Origin: Oscillospiraceae bacterium
GTDB lineage: Bacteria; Bacillota_A; Clostridia; Oscillospirales; Oscillospiraceae
DNA: 38,807 nt
NCBI GenBank assembly: GCA_902786615.1
Contig: CADADE010000033.1
Location: 1-38,807, forward strand
Direction of reading: 5' to 3'
The translations under genes were made by a program, and so were the position numbers. Below, piece after piece: positions 32,601 through 38,807 of the stretch (position 1 is its first letter; each line of letters begins with the position of its first letter). A model generated the notes under the pieces. The model did no database searches, had not been told where the DNA came from, and saw only the letters and a list, made by a program, of their open reading frames with translations.

Positions 32601-32818
32601 TGCAGGAGCCGCAGAATGAATGGGACATCATGCAGGGCGTGATCATGGCCTATCGCGAAGGCGATATTCCCGTCGCCCGCGCCTATCTGCAGCGGCAGGC
32701 TTCCGGCCATGAGGACAAGGTCATTGCCGTGCTCCGCGTCTGGGCAGATGGCTGCGACAACGAAGCGCTGACCAAAGAGGCAAGGAGAATCCTGTTCGGT
32801 TTGAACGAAGGGAAGTGA
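29678..32818 (+). CDS. DUF1156 adenine-specific DNA methyltransferase (PglXI-like)
   Basis: A 1046-residue methyltransferase. The N-terminal DUF1156 part reads NMLPPIYYLHVWWARRPLTP. The AdoMet site is DPTAGGGSIPFEAARLG (residues 227-233 onward) with ANDLNPVA. The catalytic DPPYYNN is at 644-647, the form used by N6-adenine enzymes. Between them two zinc-ribbon pairs, CPHC (315-318) and CIHC (382-385), are as in COG1743 enzymes. It should mark host DNA so that the cassette spares it. The middle of the gene, about 29820-31980, is clearly richer in A/T than both ends and than the neighbouring genes, a sign of a swapped core. All motifs are intact. Confidence 0.92.
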   Translation: MTYEKKLIEGNFPCQQVGAETKRERGASNMLPPIYYLHVWWARRPLTPSRAAVLGSILSADVEPKTFLKELGIVKKQAVVGTLRWTLVGKNLSLIEGSKDGEYIPYSVEFAKAFEKENVRRAAMRDKLNLIKKVHPEIENDPVFSSWMRDNQELKLPVEIGCSSFEVISCAADPAATNDRISFASSALVSDALGSMIRLDDEDRYGYDRAYAFAPEKSDYKDICVLDPTAGGGSIPFEAARLGCRVIANDLNPVATAIQYATLDYPARFGTSLVQDIKNYGNKLVNAVREQVGAFFPNPNNSENDGFLFCREVTCPHCGERAPLLNAFALSKKKDGWMVLPKIEGLPGNKTVRFIPVPLKNGKGPHGEDPEKGTVYLGTGTCIHCEQAIESEEIKRQARGDSTYGRWSDKLFCVVGIREQPKLDKQGKTTKYTSGPEKGKIRTERVTFFREPTEQDIEALSKAEKTLKGNWSRWESLDLIPTERIPDGHKTAEPLCLGIDRWCDMYTPRQLLCLLTAMEALHTMSSEIIEEKGLHRGRAIIHYLQYAIDKCVDYNSRQTRWEYTRSVVKGTFGRHDFSLKWTFAEMVFSGKEAGLAWGVENVTKAYKELCELVQPSKIQIPQIINASAANLPIMKQSVDIICVDPPYYNNVQYAELSDFFYVWQKRIFRDLYPDLFSRRLTNKQDEAVANPVRDGSAANANQVYEHLMGEIFAECRRVMKDDGLLTMMFTHKTQAAWETLTRALIENGWIISSSFPVDSEASVSMHQKDQAAAASSIFLACRKRDMTDRQPAAWRGFGGTGVQQQLRQAVRQSLRNHEVLHLNAVDEMVASYGSALKVLSENWPVMDGDELVSPITAMREASTIVAQYQMTKLTDGRLSVEDIAPEAGVAVTLFGIYGTGYLPFDDALSLSKSLNIRLEHKAAGYRDEGRMIGINDEKTGRTRNDDDTEGYFAPLVKKGSKLRLALPEERNERRLQEPQNEWDIMQGVIMAYREGDIPVARAYLQRQASGHEDKVIAVLRVWADGCDNEALTKEARRILFGLNEGK

Positions 32819-32825
32819 ATGATCC

Positions 32826-35800
32826 ATGGCGGAGAATCTGACCAGTCATGAATGGCAATATCGTTACTGCTCTTCCGGCGTGAACGCGGCAGGAGAGCCG
32901 ACAGATATCCTGCATGACTTCTATCTCCCCGCTCTGACAAGAATCACCCAATATGATCGGGTCGCCGGGTACTTCCGCTCCTCTTCGCTGGCCGCGGCGT
33001 CCCAGGGATATACCGCTTTCCTGAAGCACGAAGGGCAAATGCGTCTTATCGTTGGCGCCGACCTTCAGCTTCAGGATGTGGCGGCGATCCTGGCCGGGAA
33101 CCGGCAGAGACTCTCTGACCGGCTGATGGACGAGCTCAAGGAACCGGAAAGCTGGCCGGAAGAGGTACAGAACGGCGTTTCCCTGCTCAGCCAGATGGTC
33201 GCTTCCGGCCAGTTGGAGGTGCGCGTTGCCTTCCGGGTGGATTCCAGGACCGGCGAGCCGATCAGCGTAGACTCCGTCGAGGACGGCTATGTCCATGAAA
33301 AATGGTTTATCATGCGCGATGACGATGGACATCGGCTGTACGGAAGCGGATCTCTGAACGAATCGAGAACCGCATTGGTGAAAAACGCGGAAAACATCGA
33401 CGTTCATTGTGACTGGGCGGGTGGGAGCGATCGCGCCCGTGTGGAGGACGCACAGCAGAGCTTCCTGGATCTGTGGGAAAACCGGAATCCCCACATGAAG
33501 GTGATGCCGATCCCGGAGGCGGTAAAAGATTGTTTGCTCCGGTTGAAAGACCTCCGCGGACGTCCGACAGAGATCGACGGAACCGTGCTGACCGTTATTA
33601 TCGAGCCCACGCCGGAAGAAGTGCTGCAGTTTGCGGTACTGCGGGACGCGCCGAAAATGCCAGGCGGCATTTACCTAGGTATGTATACGGCGCCGGTCTC
33701 GCCCTGGCCGCATCAGGAGATCGTCAGCAGGCGGCTTGTTGAGAGCTGGCCCTATTCCTACATGATGTGCGACGAGGTCGGTCTGGGCAAGACGATCGAA
33801 GCGGCTCTTGCAATCCGGAGCCTGGTGCTGTCCGGTCGGACAGAGCGCGTGCTGATCGTTGCTCCGGCCAGCTTGACAGAGCAGTGGCACCGCGAGCTTG
33901 CTCAGAAAGCAATGCTGCCCTTCGAGCTCAGCAAGGTCAAGCCGGGCGGAAGCTCCAGGATCCAACATAAAGCGATCTATCCGCAGGAACAGGAGAGAGT
34001 CGATTCGGACCTTTACAGCCCTGCCCTCAACATCGTCTCTTCCGGACTTGTCAGCCGCAAAGAGAGAAGCGAGCAGCTGAAGGCTGCTGATCCCTGCGAC
34101 ATCATTCTGGTGGACGAGGCACACTATGCGCGCAGGCAGAATCCCCGTGAAAATTCGATCGGGAATCCGAAATACGGGAATCTGTATCGCGCCATACAGG
34201 GTGGCCTCCGTCCAAAGACCCAAAGCCTCTGGATGGCCACCGCCACGCCCATGCAGATCGACGCCATCGAGGTGTTCGACCTATTCAAGCTGACCAACCG
34301 CTGCGGAGAATACCAGGCGGATCCGGAGCTCAGCATGGAGTATTTCCACCTGCTCGGCGAGATCGTAAACGGCAGGCAGCTGACGGATCAGCAGTGGTCT
34401 TTGCTGGGACAGAGCTTTGCCCAGATCGAGGCACTGGATCCGTATCTCTGGAAACGGCTGCAGCTCACCACCGTCACAAGCAAAAACCGTCGTGTTCTGG
34501 CCGATCTTCCGATCCAGCCGCCTAAGCGGGCGGATATCAAGCATCTTGTTCAGCCGATGTTTTCGGCATCGCCGCTTTCCCGCGTCATGATGCGGCACAC
34601 CAGAGCCTTGTTGGAGATCTACCGTCAAAACGGTGAGCTGACAAGCAATCTGGCCACCCGCCATGTACGGCCGGTCTGCGCAATCCAGTTTACCCCGGCG
34701 GAAGAGAAATTCTATGCCATGCTGGACGATTACTGCGCTGAGCTCAGCCGCCAGATCCGCAAATACAATCCGCAGACGCGGCAGGTCATGGTCTTTTTGC
34801 TTAACTTCCTGCAGCTGCGTTTTGCGTCCAGCCTCTATGCCATTAAGATGACGCTCAGCCGCAGACTGCAGCGGGTAGAAAACACGCTGCGCGTTGGCGC
34901 AAGGGCGTTTGAAACGCAGGAAGAACTGGAAGAAGCCCTCGAAGCGCTGTATGAAACGGACGACAGCTACAATGAAGGTGACCTTGATGACATCACTCTG
35001 GATGCCCTGCTGAAAGACCGCAGCAAGGAAGATCTGGAGTGGGAGCAGAAAGAGCTGAGCAAAATGCTTGAGGAGCTCGGCAAGATCACCGAGACTCCGT
35101 CCAAGATCCAGACCCTCCTGACCGAGCTTGAGCGGCGGAGAAAACGCAACGGCCGCCTGCGGCAGACAGTTCTGTTCACACGCTTTTATGATTCTCTCCA
35201 CAGCATTCGAGAGTATCTGCGGGTTCGGGATGGCGGTATGCGCGTTGGTATCTATGCCGGTGGCCGCGCTGTCTGGTACAATCCTGCTCTGGGTCGGGAC
35301 GAAAATGTTACCCACGAAGAGATCAAACGGCTGTTCCTTGCCGGAGAGATCGATCTTCTGCTGTGCACGGACGCCGCCGCTGAAGGTCTGAACCTTCAGA
35401 CAGCAGACCTGCTGATCAATTTTGATCTCGGCTGGAATCCCATGAAAATTGAGCAGCGCATCGGCCGTATCGATCGTATCGGGCAGAAGTATAATGATAT
35501 CGAAGTTCTGAATATGTGCTACCTCGGCAGCACAGAGGAAGTCGTATATGGGCGCCTGCTGGAACGGCTCCAGCAAGCTGATCTGATCGTCGGTGCGCAG
35601 CAGATTTCTATGCTCCCTGTGGAACCCAGGGAATTCCGGGATCTCCAGAATGGCACACTGACGCTTGAGGAGCTGACGAAGGAGTCGATCAAGCGGCTGA
35701 AAAAGCAAAAGGAAGCAACCGCAAGCATGGAGATGAGCGCTGAGGACATGTACCAGATGTACACCCGCATGAGCTCTGAAATGAGATCGCAGCATTTTCC

Positions 35801-36638
35801 TGCAAACCTTGATGATCTCTGGACGGCTCTGATCACTTCTCCATTTTTTCAGAATAAAGGCGCCCATGTGGACGATGCCGGGATATGGCATCTGCCAGAG
35901 ACCGGAAGGCATTCTGAACTTGCCGGAACAATCGATCGAAATGCCATCAGCGAAAAAACGGAGTTCTTAACCTGGGGCAGCACAACGCTTGATAATCTGT
36001 TTGGAGAAATCATTGGCGACAGGATTTCTGAAATGCAGTGTATTCGGAAAGTTTCGGTTTCTGAAGATCATGCCGAACTTGTCGGCTACGCAGTGGCAAG
36101 TGCGCATGGTCCAGTGTTCATCACGTCGTATGACCAGCTGAAAGATGTAAAAATCGATCCCGGTGCGGGAATTGAAGATGCATTTCTTGATCAATGCACA
36201 GCGAAGCTGCGCACGGTGCTCCGGGCTGAAACCAGCCAGATGCGGCTTGCGAAACGGGCGGAAGAAAAGAACAAAGAGATAGCTGACCTCCACGAAAAGC
36301 TTCTTTCTTCTGTGACAGCCAGCATACTGAAGCAGAAGGAAGGCGAAGGCGCCGCTCGCTTTGCCGACGCCATCAAATCTCTGGAGAGCAATCCAAAAGA
36401 AATGTATTATGTGGAGCTTCCAGTTCCGGTGTTTAGCGGTAAGGCTACCCAGTTGCTGTTCCCGATTGCCGAGAGCAGCGGCCGAATCACAATCGTCGTA
36501 CGCGGTGTCCTGCTGGAATGTGCAATATCCCTGGCCAAACGCACAGCAGCGGTTATCAAAGGGAAGACATCCGAGAAACTCACATCAGAAGTAATCCGCC
36601 GCCTCGACCGCGAGGGTAACAGCGCTCGGAATCGCTAG
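32826..36638 (+). CDS. SNF2 helicase with N-terminal phospholipase-D nuclease domain
   Basis: A 1270-residue fusion. The N-terminal PLD-type nuclease has the HxK motif YVHEKWF (His157, Lys159) and GSGSLNES (Gly175-Asn178). The SNF2 helicase follows: DEVGLGKT (316-323), VDEAHYARR (DEAH at 430-433), MATATPMQ, TDAAAEGLNLQTADLLINF and QRIGRIDRIGQ (motif VI from residue 877). A long helical C-terminal domain has charged coiled-coil-like runs. It could move on DNA and cut it when methylation is missing. BREX type 3 carries a SNF2 helicase (BrxHII) in the same place. ATG 32826 lies 7 bases past the previous stop. A terminator follows. Confidence 0.92.
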   Translation: MAENLTSHEWQYRYCSSGVNAAGEPTDILHDFYLPALTRITQYDRVAGYFRSSSLAAASQGYTAFLKHEGQMRLIVGADLQLQDVAAILAGNRQRLSDRLMDELKEPESWPEEVQNGVSLLSQMVASGQLEVRVAFRVDSRTGEPISVDSVEDGYVHEKWFIMRDDDGHRLYGSGSLNESRTALVKNAENIDVHCDWAGGSDRARVEDAQQSFLDLWENRNPHMKVMPIPEAVKDCLLRLKDLRGRPTEIDGTVLTVIIEPTPEEVLQFAVLRDAPKMPGGIYLGMYTAPVSPWPHQEIVSRRLVESWPYSYMMCDEVGLGKTIEAALAIRSLVLSGRTERVLIVAPASLTEQWHRELAQKAMLPFELSKVKPGGSSRIQHKAIYPQEQERVDSDLYSPALNIVSSGLVSRKERSEQLKAADPCDIILVDEAHYARRQNPRENSIGNPKYGNLYRAIQGGLRPKTQSLWMATATPMQIDAIEVFDLFKLTNRCGEYQADPELSMEYFHLLGEIVNGRQLTDQQWSLLGQSFAQIEALDPYLWKRLQLTTVTSKNRRVLADLPIQPPKRADIKHLVQPMFSASPLSRVMMRHTRALLEIYRQNGELTSNLATRHVRPVCAIQFTPAEEKFYAMLDDYCAELSRQIRKYNPQTRQVMVFLLNFLQLRFASSLYAIKMTLSRRLQRVENTLRVGARAFETQEELEEALEALYETDDSYNEGDLDDITLDALLKDRSKEDLEWEQKELSKMLEELGKITETPSKIQTLLTELERRRKRNGRLRQTVLFTRFYDSLHSIREYLRVRDGGMRVGIYAGGRAVWYNPALGRDENVTHEEIKRLFLAGEIDLLLCTDAAAEGLNLQTADLLINFDLGWNPMKIEQRIGRIDRIGQKYNDIEVLNMCYLGSTEEVVYGRLLERLQQADLIVGAQQISMLPVEPREFRDLQNGTLTLEELTKESIKRLKKQKEATASMEMSAEDMYQMYTRMSSEMRSQHFPANLDDLWTALITSPFFQNKGAHVDDAGIWHLPETGRHSELAGTIDRNAISEKTEFLTWGSTTLDNLFGEIIGDRISEMQCIRKVSVSEDHAELVGYAVASAHGPVFITSYDQLKDVKIDPGAGIEDAFLDQCTAKLRTVLRAETSQMRLAKRAEEKNKEIADLHEKLLSSVTASILKQKEGEGAARFADAIKSLESNPKEMYYVELPVPVFSGKATQLLFPIAESSGRITIVVRGVLLECAISLAKRTAAVIKGKTSEKLTSEVIRRLDREGNSARNR

Positions 36639-36651
36639 TTTCCTCGCAAAG

Positions 36652-36700
36652 AAAAAGGACAAAATCTGAATTGTTGATACAATCAGGCTTTGTCCTTTTT
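36652..36700 (+). terminator. Terminator of the defence cassette
   Basis: A 12-bp A/T-edged stem (36652-36663 with 36689-36700) encloses an inner hairpin and ends in a run of T, 14 bases past the helicase stop. Confidence 0.9.
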
Positions 36701-36762
36701 TCATTTTCCACTCTTGCCACAAAAACCGACTTTGCATTTTTGTGGCAACGAGGGAAAATGAA
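36700..36762. repeat. Long inverted repeat next to the cassette terminator
   Basis: Arms of about 26 bases (36700-36725 with 36737-36762) contain a perfect 12-bp core TTGCCACAAAAA / TTTTTGTGGCAA around 11 bases, and match further out apart from one-base indels. It may be the end of an element or a second terminator. Confidence 0.65.
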
Positions 36763-36855
36763 TACCGGCAAAAAGCATTTCGATCTCGCACGGAGAAATG
36801 GTGCTGCCGGTACCCGGGAGGTTTCCAAAGGAGGGCCGGGGAGGCCTGCCTTTGG

Positions 36856-36885
36856 CACACGATCTTGCTCGCAAGGTCTAGTGTG
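36856..36885. other. Hairpin with ATCTTGC, second oriT-like site
   Basis: CACAC-GATCTTGC-TC-GCAAGGTCTA-GTGTG forms an imperfect hairpin, containing ATCTTGC, which is near the IncP-type nic pattern YATCCTGY. I believe this sequence block recurs in gut Firmicute mobile elements but cannot search for it. A transfer origin or recombination site is possible. Confidence 0.3.
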
Positions 36886-36886
36886 T

Positions 36887-37160
36887 TATACCTTTTGTTC
36901 CGCGAGGCGGGCAAAGGGGTGATGTCGCCGTCCAGGACAGCACACCTTTACCCGCCGAAAACGGCAGCCAAAAACTGCGAAGGGATGAGCAGAGTTTGGC
37001 TGCTGTTTTCATGAAGGAAGCGAGGGCGAAAGGAACTGCAGCCCGTGCTTCCGGCGGAACAAGAGGTATATAAATTCCCCGTCCCGCCGCAGCGAAAATG
37101 CTTTCAAATTGCAAGCATGCTTATAGGCCGTGAACGAAAAGTGATAGCAAATTGAAAGCA
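36887..37160. repeat. Nested inverted repeats, no gene
   Basis: The 545 bases from 36639 to 37184 carry no gene I can support. An outer 17-bp pair (36887-36903 with 37054-37070, one mismatch) encloses a 21-bp hairpin (36957-36977 with 36990-37010, three mismatches). A third 13-bp pair (37100-37112 with 37147-37159, one mismatch) follows. This looks like a structured RNA, a MITE-like element or a recombination/transfer region. Confidence 0.55.
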
Positions 37161-37184
37161 CGGTTCCCTCGTTCTGCGCGTCCG

Positions 37185-37877
37185 TCAGATCCATCGGATG
37201 ATCATTCCGCAGTCGGCGTCGGTGCGCGGTGCAACGCAGGAAGGAACATACTGAGGCTCTTCCGGCTTTAGCGATTCCTCGGTTTTGCGCTGGATCTCAA
37301 TGTAGTTCTTTTTGAAATGTGTGCAGGACTGCTGCTCCAAATCTTCAGCTCTGGTTTCGCTGAGGCCAAAATGTTCCCGCGTCGCTTTCTTCGTCCGCTC
37401 ATCATCACTGGGATAACCGAAGCGATAGGCCAGAAAAGTTTTCTCGCGCGGCGCGCAGCCATCCAGCGAATCAAACACCTCTCGCCGGTGCTCCTTCCCC
37501 AGAAGGATGTAATGATCCAGCCAAAGAAACTCGCCGCCGATCGCTTCCTTTTCTTTCAGCCCCGGGCGGATGGTGTCGATCATAAAATTGTTCAGCACCG
37601 CCGTCATGAACGTGGTCAGCTTTGTCCCGCGCAGCGGATCGAAATCGAGGAGCGCTTCGCAAAACTTGATGCGGCCGAGCTGCACCAGATCGTCCAATGT
37701 GAGCGAGCGATCAATGTCGGAACCGAGCACATAGTTCCAGTATGTAAGCGCCTTTTCATAGATCAGGCCCTCGTTGCGCCGGAGCAAAAGATCGCGGGCT
37801 TTTTCTCTCACAACTTCGCAGCCGCGCTGGGCAAGGATCGCCAGGGCCTCGTTGCTTTTCTCGTAAGTTTTACTCAT
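37185..37877 (-). CDS. Sigma-70-like factor of a mobile element
   Basis: A 230-residue protein that resembles sigma factors. Residues 57-100, DRSLTLDDLVQLGRIKFCEA followed by LLDFDPLRGTKLTTFMTAVL and NNFMID, follow region 2.1-2.4. The part PREKTFLAYRFGYPSDDERT with FGLSETRAEDLEQQSCTHFK can be read as region 4 with its helix-turn-helix. Region 3 is nearly absent. It is thus a small, diverged sigma-like factor, of a kind often found on clostridial conjugative elements. Its ATG overlaps the stop of the upstream XRE gene by four bases (ATGA), so the two were translated together. It may control genes of the element further left or outside the window. Confidence 0.75.
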   Translation of the reverse strand: MSKTYEKSNEALAILAQRGCEVVREKARDLLLRRNEGLIYEKALTYWNYVLGSDIDRSLTLDDLVQLGRIKFCEALLDFDPLRGTKLTTFMTAVLNNFMIDTIRPGLKEKEAIGGEFLWLDHYILLGKEHRREVFDSLDGCAPREKTFLAYRFGYPSDDERTKKATREHFGLSETRAEDLEQQSCTHFKKNYIEIQRKTEESLKPEEPQYVPSCVAPRTDADCGMIIRWI

Positions 37878-38691
37878 CCCGACTTGACCGGTTTCTTAAA
37901 AAACGGCAGAAGTGTCCGGGAGAGATTCTCTTTCATTTCTTCACTTACGCCGTCCATGATCGACATGCTTTCCGCAAGATATGCGGTAATCTGCTCCGGC
38001 TGAACCTTCAGGATTTCGGCAGCCGCGCCGCCCTTCGTCAGCTCAAACCGCATTTTATCAAAAGCATCCTTCGTCATGGCCTTTGCCGCTTCCGGTTTGC
38101 CGGTCGGATGTTCTTTCTTGATGGAGGAAAGAATCGTCTTAAACAAGGTTTCAATTTGCGTGAGCTCGTCCGCATAGAGCTTCCGACGCAGAGCCTTCGC
38201 TTCCTTGGCCTGTGTGGTCGCCGCCTGGCGGAGAGACTTTTCCTCTTTCCCGATCCTCATCATCAAATCGCTGACAGAATCGTAGAGCTGGTTCTGCGCG
38301 GCGATCCCCGCGGCCAGTGTATCGTCCAGATAATCGGCAATGCGATTTGTCAGCGTGCCGAAATCCGGGTGAGCCAGCAACAGATTGATTACACGATTGT
38401 TCACCGAGCCGGTATAAAGATTCCGCGCGGCGTCGGACGTCAGGCCAAGCTCTTCGATCGTGTAGTTTTTCTTGTCGGGAACGTCGGTGATGCCGAGCAG
38501 AAAATCTGTGGACACGCCGAAGAAGCGGGCGAGCTTCAGCAGAACATCGTCTCCGACCTTTTTCACATTTCCGTTCTCAAGTAATCGATGCCGGTTTTCT
38601 CCGCGACCTCCTTCAACGTGAGCTTGCGCCGGTTGCGAAGATCCTCCAGTCGCTCCTTGATCCCACCGGGCAAATATTCCATTTCTGCCAT
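37874..38691 (-). pseudogene. XRE family regulator, frameshifted in the helix-turn-helix
   Basis: Two frames together make one XRE protein. The first (from ATG 38691, after a GGGGG-type ribosome site) gives KERLEDLRNRRKLTLKEVAE and KTGID, then stops at 38563-38565 after 42 residues. The second frame continues with ENGNVKKVGDDVLLKLARFF and GVSTDFLLG and a long C-terminal helical region to 37874. Normal proteins have about five more residues (of the S-T-L-S-R type) between these parts, so about 16 bases are missing and the recognition helix is lost. Either a real loss-of-function deletion or a sequence error. The gene precedes the sigma-like gene with overlap. Confidence 0.75.
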
Positions 38692-38807
38692 GTGCACCCC
38701 CTTTATCATGTTGCTATACTAAAAGTAGACAAAAACGATAGAATAATTCACTCTCGACTGGTATCATAAAAGTGAGAAAAGAGCTCAAAGGAGACCTCTG
38801 AAAGAAG

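Noticed and set aside
25275..36700. Classical type I or type III restriction-modification system
   Set aside because: No HsdS-type specificity subunit or HsdR/Res pair; the DUF499 ATPase and DUF1156 enzyme point to BREX relatives.
25275..36700. DISARM system
   Set aside because: A methyltransferase, a helicase and a PLD domain are present, but no DUF1998 (DrmB) protein is seen and the DUF499 ATPase is not a DISARM part.

Overview
The window looks like a GC-rich, spore-forming gut Firmicute of the class Clostridia, probably Oscillospiraceae or a close relative. The evidence is Firmicute-type Shine-Dalgarno sites and promoters, a class III fructose-1,6-bisphosphatase, a tetrahydrofolate riboswitch in front of folT, an L10 leader before rplJ-rplL, and the 5' part of the forespore sigma factor gene sigG behind a forespore-type promoter. 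The species cannot be told from the sequence alone.

Layout. (1) 1-2340 is an AT-richer accessory segment: the tail of a DUF4143 ATPase, a papain/transglutaminase-like protein and an unrecognised protein with a nuclease-like motif, ending in short repeats and a strong terminator. (2) 2400-20080 is host chromosome: a cytidylate-kinase-like gene with a MATE transporter, a DUF937 gene, an alpha-galactosidase/DUF554/truA run, an HD hydrolase with an S9 peptidase, two lipoproteins, a MATE/M42 aminopeptidase pair, rplJ-rplL with attenuator, folT with riboswitch, and fbp. (3) At about 20,379 sigG breaks off after residue 99, and everything to the right looks mobile.

The right-hand accessory region (20,380 to the end) holds a DNA-binding-like 185-residue protein followed by an array of TGC motifs spaced by about one helical turn, an AbiE-type toxin-antitoxin pair, a calcineurin-like phosphoesterase, a DUF2188 protein, two small clostridial conserved proteins and a candidate MOBQ-type oriT. 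Then comes a five-gene defence cassette (25,275-36,700), a 500-base stretch of nested inverted repeats, a mobile-element sigma-like factor and a broken XRE regulator.

The defence cassette is the main result. It comprises an autoregulated XRE repressor, a DUF499/BrxC-PglY-like ATPase, an unrecognised 191-residue protein, a DUF1156 (PglXI-like) adenine methyltransferase with zinc ribbon, and a SNF2 helicase with an N-terminal phospholipase-D nuclease. This is close to a type 3 BREX gene set, but no PglZ is present in the window and a PLD nuclease is fused to the helicase. The core of the methyltransferase gene is visibly AT-rich between GC-rich ends, as if the specificity-bearing middle had been swapped. 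A second theme is the interruption of sigG by the island, which recalls elements such as skin in sigK.
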